From: Lysobacterales bacterium 63-13
Lineage (GTDB): Bacteria > Pseudomonadota > Gammaproteobacteria > Xanthomonadales > Rhodanobacteraceae
DNA: 64,000 nucleotides
Direction of reading: 5' to 3'
Assembly (NCBI GenBank): GCA_001899855.1
Contig: MKWR01000028.1
Location: forward strand, 27,632-91,631
Shown: positions 39,601 to 47,163 of the stretch, piece after piece
Layout of the letters: every line of letters begins with the position of its first letter
How positions within the stretch are numbered: the stretch's first letter is position 1
Notes under the pieces: generated by a model
Seen by the model: only the letters and a program-made list of their open reading frames with translations
What the model was told of the DNA's origin: nothing
Databases searched by the model: none
Program-made: the position numbers and the translations under genes

Positions 39601-40481
39601 ACCGGGATGGAAACGCGCAGGCCGGTACCCGGGCCGCGGAACGACTGCCGGATATCGGGTCGGCCGGGTTCTTCCAGGCGCTGGATCTGACCGAATTCGT
39701 TGGGCAGTCCGATTTCGGCGAAGATGTTGTTGATGTTGCGTCCACCGCGCTCGAAGATGCGGAACACATCACCCGGCGGAACCGTTTCCCATGCCGGCAT
39801 CGGGGCGATTTTCGGCAGGACGCCGTGGCGCTTGGTGTCCAGACCTTCGGGAATGACGCTTTCCACGGCAGCCGGCTTGCCATCGCGGTCATAGGCTTCG
39901 CCCAAGATCGAATGCTTGTAGGGCAGGATGCCGTTGTTGTAGGCGGCCGCGCCCCAGAACATCGCGGCATTCGCCATCAGGCTCTTTTCGTTGGCCTGGA
40001 TCAGGGGCAGGTGACAGGCCCCACAGGCCTCGCGGGCGACACGCAGGTCGCCTGGATTGACGAAGCGGACGAACTCCGGCGATTCCTTGAGCAACCATGT
40101 GTAGCTGCGTTCCGGATTCGCGCTGGACTTCCAGCGCGAAGGGAACTTCGGCAGCACATGGGCGCGCTCCGCGGCGTCGTGATGGGCGACTTCGTCATGC
40201 CCGCCGGCGGGAGCGACAACCGTCGCATCGCCACCGTGGCAATCGGTGCAGCCGAGGACAACGGCGGGATTCGCGTGCATGGTCTTGCGGTCGCTGTCGG
40301 TGTGACAACTGATGCAGCCGTGCGATTTCTGGTCCGCCTGTTCCCAGGTCTGGAAGGCGGGAGCGTTCGGCGCGGTGACATATTCGCGCTCGACTTCCTC
40401 GTCGCCTCCGCCGGAGGCGAATGCCCAGCCTGCCCAGGGCAGGAGTGTTGCGAAACAGATGGCAGCGATGGATCGCTTCAT
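36669..40481 (-). CDS. Decaheme c-type cytochrome fused to an LVIVD-type beta-propeller
   Basis: 1270 residues, exported by a Sec signal (MKRSIAAICFATLLPWAGWAFA) without a lipobox. Ten CxxCH haem sites lie between about residues 56 and 775: CISCH, CTDCH, CGACH, CSACH, CMICH, CVDCH, CQDCH, CYSCH, CGGCH and CEDCH. From about residue 850 to 1200 there are propeller repeats of the LVIVD kind (YLFVTADDGLHVVDVTHPEQ, FAYVANGAEGLAIIDVTNPEQ, FAYVADGRNGLKVIQLTSPE). A proline-rich tail follows. It starts 16 bp after the outer-membrane barrel gene, which suggests a cytochrome-porin pair. Cys and His are plentiful in the first 800 residues and rare in the propeller. The fusion could place electron transfer beside a binding or docking surface. 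Confidence 0.88.
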   Translation of the reverse strand: MKRSIAAICFATLLPWAGWAFASGGGDEEVEREYVTAPNAPAFQTWEQADQKSHGCISCHTDSDRKTMHANPAVVLGCTDCHGGDATVVAPAGGHDEVAHHDAAERAHVLPKFPSRWKSSANPERSYTWLLKESPEFVRFVNPGDLRVAREACGACHLPLIQANEKSLMANAAMFWGAAAYNNGILPYKHSILGEAYDRDGKPAAVESVIPEGLDTKRHGVLPKIAPMPAWETVPPGDVFRIFERGGRNINNIFAEIGLPNEFGQIQRLEEPGRPDIRQSFRGPGTGLRVSIPVLNIHKTRLNDPFIWMLGTNDNPGDFRSSGCSACHVVYANDRDPRHSAIYAKFGNMGTSQQVDPTIPKNVPGHPLKHEFTRQIPTSQCMICHMHQPNMFINTMLGYTMWDYESDAPFMWPEKQQYPDAEKMRKILDRNPEEAAIRGKWGDLDFAKDVSLLNPQLKDTQFADYHGHGWNFRAIYKRDRKGNLLDAGGTRIADDDPDKWKKGVHLSSIHVDVGMQCVDCHFSQDNHGNGYMKAEVMGAVEIQCQDCHGTADALPTLKTSGPAASKIGTNLLLIRNPDGKKRFEWVGDKLIQRSAVTPDLEWTMSLVKDTTDPLSGSYNPKATRAHTMAMGTDELKWGADVATDQRAHGEDKMLCYSCHTSWTTSCGGCHLPIQANWKTERHKYEGGFTRNFATYNPQVARDEMFFLGKHGSIKGGKIAPVRSSSALVLSSTNINREKIYVQQPPVSSSGYSSQAFAPHYPHTERKTETKDCEDCHLSKKNDNNAIMAQLLLLGTKFIDFVGYHAWVGGDGEIGAVQVTEWDEPQAVIGSYLHRYAYPDWFADHQKRKQELQKAEEHSAGVVNCLQLRGEYLFAAEGNKGAQVYDVASIGNKGVSQKFVTAPASPLGQDTAIKSKNATCIALATTQPVAPERNTGDLMRVDNQEQPMHPVYKYAFITDAEEGLIATDIETLADREPRNNFLTRAMTWNENGVLAGARHLTIAGTIFYVVADAGVVVLDLEDPLQPRYLKTIPIADARASQVQFRYLFVTADDGLHVVDVTHPEQAREVAGAKVALADAHKLHVARTFAYVANGAEGLAIIDVTNPEQPKLYRMFNAGGQLNDARDVIVGTTNASLFAYVADGRNGLKVIQLTSPELQPKFYGFAPDPNPQLIAWYPTRKPALSLSRGLERDRAVDESGHQVAVFGRIGSRPFNLEEMRRLFLRKDGTPWYVSNAVDDNSTRAESPATGSPSPERRPSTAAGDQPPVTPRR

Positions 40482-40497
40482 TGTCCTGCGCGCCCCC

Positions 40498-42321
40498 TCA
40501 GTACGTGAAGATCAGGTTGCCAAGCACGGAGTAATACTTGGTGTCGGTGCCATACAGGTCCTTCAGCCCCTTGCCCGGGAGCAAGGTTGCCGCAGACAGG
40601 CGCAAGATGACGTTCTGGGTGAAGTGCGGTCGCCAGATCCAGGCAACGGAAACGTCGGTTCCGATGTTCCTGTCGACGGCCGACGTCGCACGCGCCGCCT
40701 TGAGGATTTCGGTCTTGTCGAACCACAGGTGGTTGATGTTGGTCGACAGTCGGGATTGCGGCGTCACGTCGAAATCCGCGCCGATGCCGATCAGTTGCAG
40801 GCCCGGATTGTCGAAATTCGATTGCCCTTGTTCTTTCGACGAACGCAGGTTGGCCAGCAATCCGTTGCGGCTGGCGAGGGCCACGCCGCCGCCGCCGATC
40901 AGCGGAATGTTCTGGCGCACCCAGTAGCTGGTGTCGGCGCCGGCGAAGATCGGGTTCTCGAAGATGGCGTCATAGCCGGTCGAGCGGTCATCGAATGGAT
41001 CATTGTCGCCGCTGGCGTAGGCCATGGAGCCACGAACGCGTATCCAGTCGAAATCCATCGAGGCTTCGGCGGCAAGGAATCCGGCACGGATGTCCGTCTT
41101 GTCGGGCACGAACACGCCCGACGACTGGTCGCCGATCGCCGCATAGGCGGCAACGGTCAGATTGAGCCGGCCGAAGTGGCCGTCGCCGTTGTAGCCGATA
41201 TAACCCACATCATAGGTGCGCGGCGATTCGCGACCGATGGCCGCAGGGCGCTGGATGAATCCGTTCGAGTCGTAGAAGCTCGAGTCCTCGCGGTTGCGGT
41301 TGTACGCGACGATTGCCTGGGAGACGAAGCCGACGACGGGAAAATCCTGCCGGTACAGGCTGGCGATGAACACATCGTCGTCGCGCGGTGATTCGGTGAC
41401 GTCGTTGAGTCCGGAATTGATGTCTTTCTCGAGTCGCCGGAACCAGGCAAGGTTGTACTGCCAGTGGTTGTTGTCGCGATTGCCGAAGAAGCGCACGCCC
41501 AACTGGTTGTCCTGGAACAGGAACCCGCGGAAATCCGACGAGAAGGGCTGGATGCCGATTCGCACCTCGTCGACGTCGTAACGGGCCGAGGCAGTGCGGT
41601 AGTCCTTGGTGAAGAACAGTTCCTGCACGCCGATGAAGCCATCGTCACGCGTCTTGCCAAAGGTCGGATCCAATTGCAGCGCGCGGACCTCTTCCGTCTG
41701 CACGCGGTTGTAGTTGAATGCCAGTGTGGCCCTGAACTCGTAGTCTGGCGGCTTGAACGCGGTATCGCCCTTGTAGAGCAGGAAACTGGTGATGGCGGTC
41801 TGCGCGGCGATGATCTGGTCGGTCTGCCCAAGCACATCGTTGGAACCCGGTCCGGGGCCGGATTGCGGGCCGACCGGTGTCGGAATTCCGCGGGGTTCGA
41901 TCAGGGTATCGGAGATGCCGGTGATGGCGAAGAACCAGTCCTCGCCAAACATCGGCTTGTCACCCTTGAGGACATTCTGGTTGTAAGGATCGTACCAGGG
42001 CGTATTGACGCCCAGCGACTCCATGATGCGCCAGCGATCGGGAACCGGCACGAAGGCACCAGCCTGATCCACGGGCGCAGGATTGAGCGCATCCGGATTC
42101 TGTTCGACGAACATCGGCAGCGGTTCCGGCGGATGGCCGGGGCGCCTGCGCGGAATCTGCGACTCGTAGGGATCGTAGGTGGGTGCCGGCAGCAGGCCGA
42201 CCAGTTGCAGCCAGCTTGTCGGCACAGGGCTGACCTGTGCCGAAGCCATTGTTGCGCCCAGCATGAATGTCGCAGTCAGTGCGGTGATCAACGCATGGCG
42301 AGGTGGAGGTGCGATACGCAT
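40498..42321 (-). CDS. Outer-membrane beta-barrel protein of the cytochrome operon
   Basis: 607 residues with a signal peptide (TALTATFMLGATMASAQ). The body has alternating aromatic/polar beta-strand character and the last residue is an aromatic (LGNLIFTY), as in BAM substrates. The first 130 residues are proline-rich, then the barrel begins (YEFRATLAFNYNRVQTEE; FHFGRLNL-like strands such as GRLNLTVAAYAAIGD). I do not recognise a named family with certainty. By position between a lipoprotein and a decaheme cytochrome it could sheathe the cytochrome in the outer membrane, like MtrB/PioB, but sequence similarity to those is not evident. No CxxC is seen at the N-terminus. Confidence 0.75.
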   Translation of the reverse strand: MRIAPPPRHALITALTATFMLGATMASAQVSPVPTSWLQLVGLLPAPTYDPYESQIPRRRPGHPPEPLPMFVEQNPDALNPAPVDQAGAFVPVPDRWRIMESLGVNTPWYDPYNQNVLKGDKPMFGEDWFFAITGISDTLIEPRGIPTPVGPQSGPGPGSNDVLGQTDQIIAAQTAITSFLLYKGDTAFKPPDYEFRATLAFNYNRVQTEEVRALQLDPTFGKTRDDGFIGVQELFFTKDYRTASARYDVDEVRIGIQPFSSDFRGFLFQDNQLGVRFFGNRDNNHWQYNLAWFRRLEKDINSGLNDVTESPRDDDVFIASLYRQDFPVVGFVSQAIVAYNRNREDSSFYDSNGFIQRPAAIGRESPRTYDVGYIGYNGDGHFGRLNLTVAAYAAIGDQSSGVFVPDKTDIRAGFLAAEASMDFDWIRVRGSMAYASGDNDPFDDRSTGYDAIFENPIFAGADTSYWVRQNIPLIGGGGVALASRNGLLANLRSSKEQGQSNFDNPGLQLIGIGADFDVTPQSRLSTNINHLWFDKTEILKAARATSAVDRNIGTDVSVAWIWRPHFTQNVILRLSAATLLPGKGLKDLYGTDTKYYSVLGNLIFTY

Positions 42322-42322
42322 G

Positions 42323-44350
42323 TCACTTGCCCTCGCATACGTATTGTTCGTTGGAGTTCAGGAACGGTGCCTGCGGGCATTGCACGTAAAGCAGGCGCGC
42401 GCCTTGCGGGACGAGGTTGTCTGCGCGGATGCCAGTCGCTGCGTTTCCGATCGCGCCACCGAGGGTGACGCCGGCGTTGTGCAAGCCGAGGAAGGCCACC
42501 AGATCGCTCTGGTCGGTGCCGTCACCAGACGCACCAATGGCACCCACCAAGGTGCCGCCACGATAGATCGGGACGCTGCCGCCGAACAGGCTGATGCCAT
42601 TGGGCAGACGGTCGATGCCGGTACAGTTGCGCGGCGCCTCGCCAATCGGTGGCAGCTCGGTTCCGTCCAGGCTGACGGTCAGGCCGATTTCCTGCAGATA
42701 GGAGGCGACGAAAAGTGCCGTCTGCGGATAGACGAGATCCAGCTCAAGACCGGTATTGAAGACGCTCCAACTGGCGATCGAAGGGCTCAGCGGACCGGGT
42801 GGACGCCCCGGCACGCCATCCGGATAGAACGGCCTCGAAATATTGCCGATCGCCCGGTTGGAATAGGCAACGGCACCATCGGCCAGTGCGCCGTCTTGCG
42901 GCAGGAATGCCCGCAGGGCACTGACATAGTCGAACGGGCTGATCGGCGCGAAGGTGGTGAACGCAATGCTTCCGTTGCCCAGGTCAAGGCTGCTCGAAAG
43001 CAGGCCGAGCGGTTGCGGCGTAACCGAAGCGATATCGGCCGCGGCATAGCCGCCGGAGAAGAAGGCCGCGGTGCGCGCCTTCTGCGTGGTCACATCCACC
43101 GCATCCAGCAGCGAATCGCGTGAACGCACGATTCCCAGCACCACGCCATTGGTATCAACGACGACGACGGTTTCGCCGGCAGGCGACCCCAGCGGCTTGC
43201 GCACCTGCGCGCGCGTGCGGTTGGCGACCGCGAGCGATTCGCGCAACAGGGTCAGTACTTCGTTGGCCGTCAGCGCATCCGGTCCATCCGTTCCATCGAT
43301 CGGCGGGAAGCGGTTGGTTCCGGTGCCATCGTCGACCACGAACGCGTCGAGACCGGGGAAATTGACCGGATCCGGTCGAATGCCGGATTCGATCTGGCCG
43401 AACGCGAGGCCGCGGGCGATGGTGCCGCTAAAGAATCCGGGTATCGCGAACACCTCACCTGCCGACGCGCCGAGGCTGGCGAAGGCGGGTGCCGTGGCCG
43501 GATCGCGGGCCAGCTGGGCGAACTCGATATCGGCATAACGCAGGGTCAGGCCGCCGGCGGTGATCCGATCGGCGCGCCGATCCAGCGGTGCAGCGAATCC
43601 GAATGTGCCGGCGACTGCGACGATCTCGTCGAAGTTGCGGTCGATGTCGCCGGAATTGGTGTCCACGCCATAGATCCCGTCGGCGGAAACGCCGATCGCG
43701 CCGACAGGCACTCCGGCCTTGTACAAGGGAAGTCCACCCGGATCGGCGGCAAGGCCGATCGGGGAGCGATGCGGGCCGGCATCCGGGCCGATGCCATTGA
43801 ACCGGCGGCTGATGTCCGAGCAGGGCAGTTGCGAGAACTGCACCCCGAACAGCGGACCGGAGGGTGCCGTGATATCGCCGGGAGCGAAATGCTCCTGCGC
43901 CAGCTGGCCGGCGGTTCGCGATGTGAAGGCATTGCCTTCGGAGGAGAAATAGACGGCTGTCAGCGCCTTGGCGATGGCGGTCAGCTCGCTGGGAATCTCG
44001 AGTCCCTCAAGTCCGCCGACCACGCCGCGCTCGGAATCGACCCGCTGCGTTCTCGGTGCGCCGGTCATGCGATAGGCGGCCAGCACGTTGCCAACGCGGT
44101 CGATGACCGTGATGGTTGCCGGCTTGCCCTGCGCCTGCGCCTCGGCGACCGCCTGTGCGATGACCTTCTGGATGTCCTCGACAGTCAGAAAGGAACTGGA
44201 GTTCGCGCACGATCCAGCGCAACCCGAGTCGCCATTGCCGGGAGGCGTACCTGGATTGGTACCTTCGTCGCTACCGGTATTGCTGCCGCCGCCACACGCG
44301 AACAACAGCGCCACGCCTAACGACAGCGCACACCACCTGATGATCCCCAT
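42323..44350 (-). CDS. Lipoprotein with two GlcG/HbpS-like domains
   Basis: 675 residues. Lipobox LLFACGGGS follows a short signal peptide, then a Gly/Asn-rich linker with a CAGSC pair. Two GlcG/HbpS-like units are visible. The first is LTVEDIQKVIAQAVAEAQAQG...ITVIDRVGNVLAAYRM; the second is LTANEVLTLLRESLAVANRTRAQV...VVVVDTNGVVLGIVR. Both end in the family's VGAIGVSADG / VGAIGASGDGTDQSDLVA pattern. HbpS-type proteins bind haem or cobalamin. Here the protein might bind haem, a small redox partner or a substrate. One base separates it from the barrel gene, implying coupled synthesis. Confidence 0.78.
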   Translation of the reverse strand: MGIIRWCALSLGVALLFACGGGSNTGSDEGTNPGTPPGNGDSGCAGSCANSSSFLTVEDIQKVIAQAVAEAQAQGKPATITVIDRVGNVLAAYRMTGAPRTQRVDSERGVVGGLEGLEIPSELTAIAKALTAVYFSSEGNAFTSRTAGQLAQEHFAPGDITAPSGPLFGVQFSQLPCSDISRRFNGIGPDAGPHRSPIGLAADPGGLPLYKAGVPVGAIGVSADGIYGVDTNSGDIDRNFDEIVAVAGTFGFAAPLDRRADRITAGGLTLRYADIEFAQLARDPATAPAFASLGASAGEVFAIPGFFSGTIARGLAFGQIESGIRPDPVNFPGLDAFVVDDGTGTNRFPPIDGTDGPDALTANEVLTLLRESLAVANRTRAQVRKPLGSPAGETVVVVDTNGVVLGIVRSRDSLLDAVDVTTQKARTAAFFSGGYAAADIASVTPQPLGLLSSSLDLGNGSIAFTTFAPISPFDYVSALRAFLPQDGALADGAVAYSNRAIGNISRPFYPDGVPGRPPGPLSPSIASWSVFNTGLELDLVYPQTALFVASYLQEIGLTVSLDGTELPPIGEAPRNCTGIDRLPNGISLFGGSVPIYRGGTLVGAIGASGDGTDQSDLVAFLGLHNAGVTLGGAIGNAATGIRADNLVPQGARLLYVQCPQAPFLNSNEQYVCEGK

Positions 44351-44424
44351 CCCTCCTCCCGTTGCCTGCTGCGAGCCTGCATGCGGAACCCTCCGCCGAT
44401 CATAGCTCAGTCGAAGAATTGCGC

Positions 44425-46104
44425 CTATTGCCCCTGGTCCAACGTCAACTGCGTCGAGCGGTGATAGGCATGGCAGGCGATACAGGTCGTGGCGACCTGC
44501 TCACGCGCATGGGCACCGCCGTGGCACTCGCGGCAGTTCTCGATGCCGGGAATGAGCAGGTCGTTGGACGCTTCGGATTTCTGCGCGCCCTCGTGGCAAT
44601 CCACGCATGCCTGGGTCTGGTGCTTGGCGTGAGTGAAGTGCGCCTTGGTGTACCAGATGCCGGATACGCGCACCGGGGCGACGCGCCAGACGTTTTCGCC
44701 AGCGGGCGGCGGGTTGACCGTGTGGCAGGTGACGCATGCCTTGCCGGTGAACAAGGTCCGGGTCGCCTCGCGTGCGCGGTCGCGCGCCCAGGCCAGGGCT
44801 TCGACCTGTTCCTGGCGCGACATCGGCGGCGAACCTGGACGTCGGCGCTCCTGCACGATGGTCGGCGCGCGCGCATCGGCGTAACCGCCTTCGAGTGCAC
44901 GTTTGGCGTAGAACTCGTCCAGCGTGTAGGTCACTGCCTCGACCTTGGCATGCGGCACCTCGCGTTCGGGCGCCAGGGTGTCAAAGCCGAGCGTGTGGCA
45001 GTCATGGCACATCGTCTCGAAGGCGATGGGCTTCATCGCGGCACCCGAGACGTCGGGCTGATGGCAGTTGGCGCAGGTGAGGATCTTCAGGCCATCCGGC
45101 GTCTTCAGCCCGTCGGGCTTCAGATGCTTGAGATGGTTGAACTTGAGGCCGGAATTCTCCTTCAGCGCGTTCGACCAGGGCATCGATTTCGGAGTGAATT
45201 CGTCGCTGGCGTTCCAGCCCGGCAGGCTGACGTGGAATTCGGGATGGGCGGTGCCGAAATCGGAAATGTCCACCAGCTGGCTGGCCCCTTTGCTGCGGTC
45301 CTTGAGATCCGCGTGGCAATTTGCGCAGAGGCGTTGATCGGTGCTGACCATGCCGCGCTCGCCGTTGTGATCCTGGTGGCAGGTGCCGCAACGGGCGTCG
45401 CCGAGTGCCGGAATATTGAACTTCGCCGGGTCGGCATGCGCCTTCGTTCTCGCATGACAGGTTGTACAGGCGGAATCGCGGACCATCAGGAATGCGTTTT
45501 CGTGGCAACGCTTGCAGTCAGCGGCGAAGTAGCGGTGCGCCGAGTCCACCTCGCCGGGGTTCCAGAACATGGTGCTGGGCAATGGCGAATGGCGCAGCAC
45601 GTTGTTGAGACCGGGCACGACATGGGTCGCCGCCGGCAGCAACAGGCCAAACGCCAGGATCAACAGGAACAACAGCCAGGACGGCCAGCGCTTGCTGATC
45701 CAGGTCTGCGAGAGGCTGGTCGGCTTCTTGCGCCGGGACTGCATCTGCGCCTGTTCGCTCTTGTCGATCGCCGACACTTCGACAGCCGCGTCGTAATCCC
45801 CGCGCGCATCGAGCAGGGTCAGGCGCGTGGAGCCAAGTTCGATGATCGCGCCAGGACCGACCGTGATCGCATAGGTGATTTCGCCATTGACGCGGATACC
45901 GGCGACGATCAGTGATTCGACGCGGTACTGGCCATTGCCGGTGGCGGTGACGCTGGCGTGGTTGAGCGCCGCGCGCAGATCAGGCAGGAAGATGGCCTGA
46001 TCGGAGGCGCGGCCGATGGTGAGCACTTCGCCGAAGTGGGTATCGTCCTCGTAGGATATCGAGCTCTTGCCTTTTTTCAGCACGCGACGGATCAGCCAGC
46101 GCAT
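44425..46104 (-). CDS. FHA-domain, membrane-anchored decaheme cytochrome
   Basis: 559 residues with an unusual order. An N-terminal FHA-like domain (about 22-105; VLTIGRASDQAIF, LNHASVTATGNGQYRVES) would lie in the cytoplasm. A basic linker (QSRRKK) leads to one membrane helix (about 141-158, PSWLLFLLILAFGLLLPA). The periplasmic part has ten CxxCH haem motifs: CKRCH, CTTCH, CGTCH, CANCH, CANCH, CHDCH, CVTCH, CVDCH, CRECH and CIACH. FHA domains usually bind phosphothreonine peptides, so a phospho-signal might recruit a partner to this electron carrier. It lies between the cytochrome-b-like and lipoprotein genes, 59 and 74 bp away. Confidence 0.85.
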   Translation of the reverse strand: MRWLIRRVLKKGKSSISYEDDTHFGEVLTIGRASDQAIFLPDLRAALNHASVTATGNGQYRVESLIVAGIRVNGEITYAITVGPGAIIELGSTRLTLLDARGDYDAAVEVSAIDKSEQAQMQSRRKKPTSLSQTWISKRWPSWLLFLLILAFGLLLPAATHVVPGLNNVLRHSPLPSTMFWNPGEVDSAHRYFAADCKRCHENAFLMVRDSACTTCHARTKAHADPAKFNIPALGDARCGTCHQDHNGERGMVSTDQRLCANCHADLKDRSKGASQLVDISDFGTAHPEFHVSLPGWNASDEFTPKSMPWSNALKENSGLKFNHLKHLKPDGLKTPDGLKILTCANCHQPDVSGAAMKPIAFETMCHDCHTLGFDTLAPEREVPHAKVEAVTYTLDEFYAKRALEGGYADARAPTIVQERRRPGSPPMSRQEQVEALAWARDRAREATRTLFTGKACVTCHTVNPPPAGENVWRVAPVRVSGIWYTKAHFTHAKHQTQACVDCHEGAQKSEASNDLLIPGIENCRECHGGAHAREQVATTCIACHAYHRSTQLTLDQGQ

Positions 46105-46163
46105 GGCGTCGGCCTCGCGTGATTCGGATGGGTTGCGGGCGTGGGCATCGGCCGGGCTTCGTC

Positions 46164-47069
46164 CTACCAGTAGAAGAACACGGAAATGATGTGGCCGATC
46201 AGGGCGGCAAGCAGGCCGATCGACAGCGGCACATGGATGTACAGCCAGATCTCCATGATTGCCTGATACTGGATGTCGCGCGCCACCCGCGTGGCCAGCG
46301 CGCGCTTGCGGGAGAGGATGTCGATCAGCTTGCGCAGCGCTTCGGACTGCTTGTCGTCGGCGCGCCCGGCAAGAAAATCGACCATTGCCAGGATGGTCTG
46401 CCCGGCCTGCATGGATGGTGGCGGAGCGCCGATCTGCGTTTCCCGCTTTTCAATTGCCACCTTTATTCGCGCGATGGCGATATCGGAGCCGTCGCGTGCG
46501 CGCAACTGCGTCCAGACGCCACCACCAAGGCGCGTGTTCTCGATTGAACGCAGCACCACGGCATGGATTTCCGGGGCAATGCCATCCGCCAGTGACAACG
46601 CGTTCTGGTCGATTTCGGCGATCTCGTCGAGCATCGCATCGCGGGTTGCACTTTCGCGATTGCGCGTCATCAGCGTTGGATAACGCAGGTAGGTGTAGAC
46701 GCCGAAGAAGCCGCTGAAAATCACGATCAGCATCAGCACCAGGGTCAACGTATGCAGGTTCCAGCCAAACTGGAAACCGCAGTGGAGCAGGGCGATCAGG
46801 ATCAAGGCGGTGCCGAGGTAGACGTGCGCCGAGAGCCAGCCCAGCGTGCTGCCCATGGTTGTTGAATAGCTGCGCTTGCGGATGCCGAACAGCAGCAGCC
46901 AGACGATCAGCAGTGCGGCGACCGTGCCCAGCGTGTAACCCAGCCAGGTTCCGCCATTTGGCGCGATGCCCGGGTCGTGCCAGATGTACAGGGCGATGGA
47001 AATCACGCACAGGCCGAGCGAGATCCACAGGTAACGCGATTTCGCGTGGGTCAGGATGGAATCGTGCAC
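46164..47069 (-). CDS. Cytochrome-b-like integral membrane protein
   Basis: 301 residues. Four membrane helices lie in the first 130 residues (about 14-30, 43-62, 78-97 and 104-125) and one at the C-terminus (about 273-299). A soluble helical segment lies between them. Histidines lie in or beside helices: LSAHVYLGTALILIALLHCGF, NLHTLTLVL and, at the end, YIHVPLSIGLLAALIGHIISVFF. These are plausible haem b ligands. It could pass electrons from the cytoplasmic flavo-iron-sulfur protein to the periplasmic decaheme. It starts with GTG 47069 behind GGGGAG. No named family was identified. Confidence 0.72.
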   Translation of the reverse strand: MHDSILTHAKSRYLWISLGLCVISIALYIWHDPGIAPNGGTWLGYTLGTVAALLIVWLLLFGIRKRSYSTTMGSTLGWLSAHVYLGTALILIALLHCGFQFGWNLHTLTLVLMLIVIFSGFFGVYTYLRYPTLMTRNRESATRDAMLDEIAEIDQNALSLADGIAPEIHAVVLRSIENTRLGGGVWTQLRARDGSDIAIARIKVAIEKRETQIGAPPPSMQAGQTILAMVDFLAGRADDKQSEALRKLIDILSRKRALATRVARDIQYQAIMEIWLYIHVPLSIGLLAALIGHIISVFFYW

Positions 47070-47163
47070 GCCTTACTCCCCGGGCTGGCGTTCGCCGGAA
47101 TCGGCAGGTCGCCGCGGTGCCCGCCCGAACCGGCAGGGCATGGCGCGATGCGGGCACATCCGC

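Noticed and set aside
37236..40508. A very long plus-strand open frame opposite the decaheme cytochrome gene
   Set aside because: It is a shadow of a high-GC gene. The minus-strand product has ten haem motifs and a signal peptide, whereas the plus-strand product has no recognisable domain. The same applies to the antisense frames at 18475-20865 and 21305-23356.
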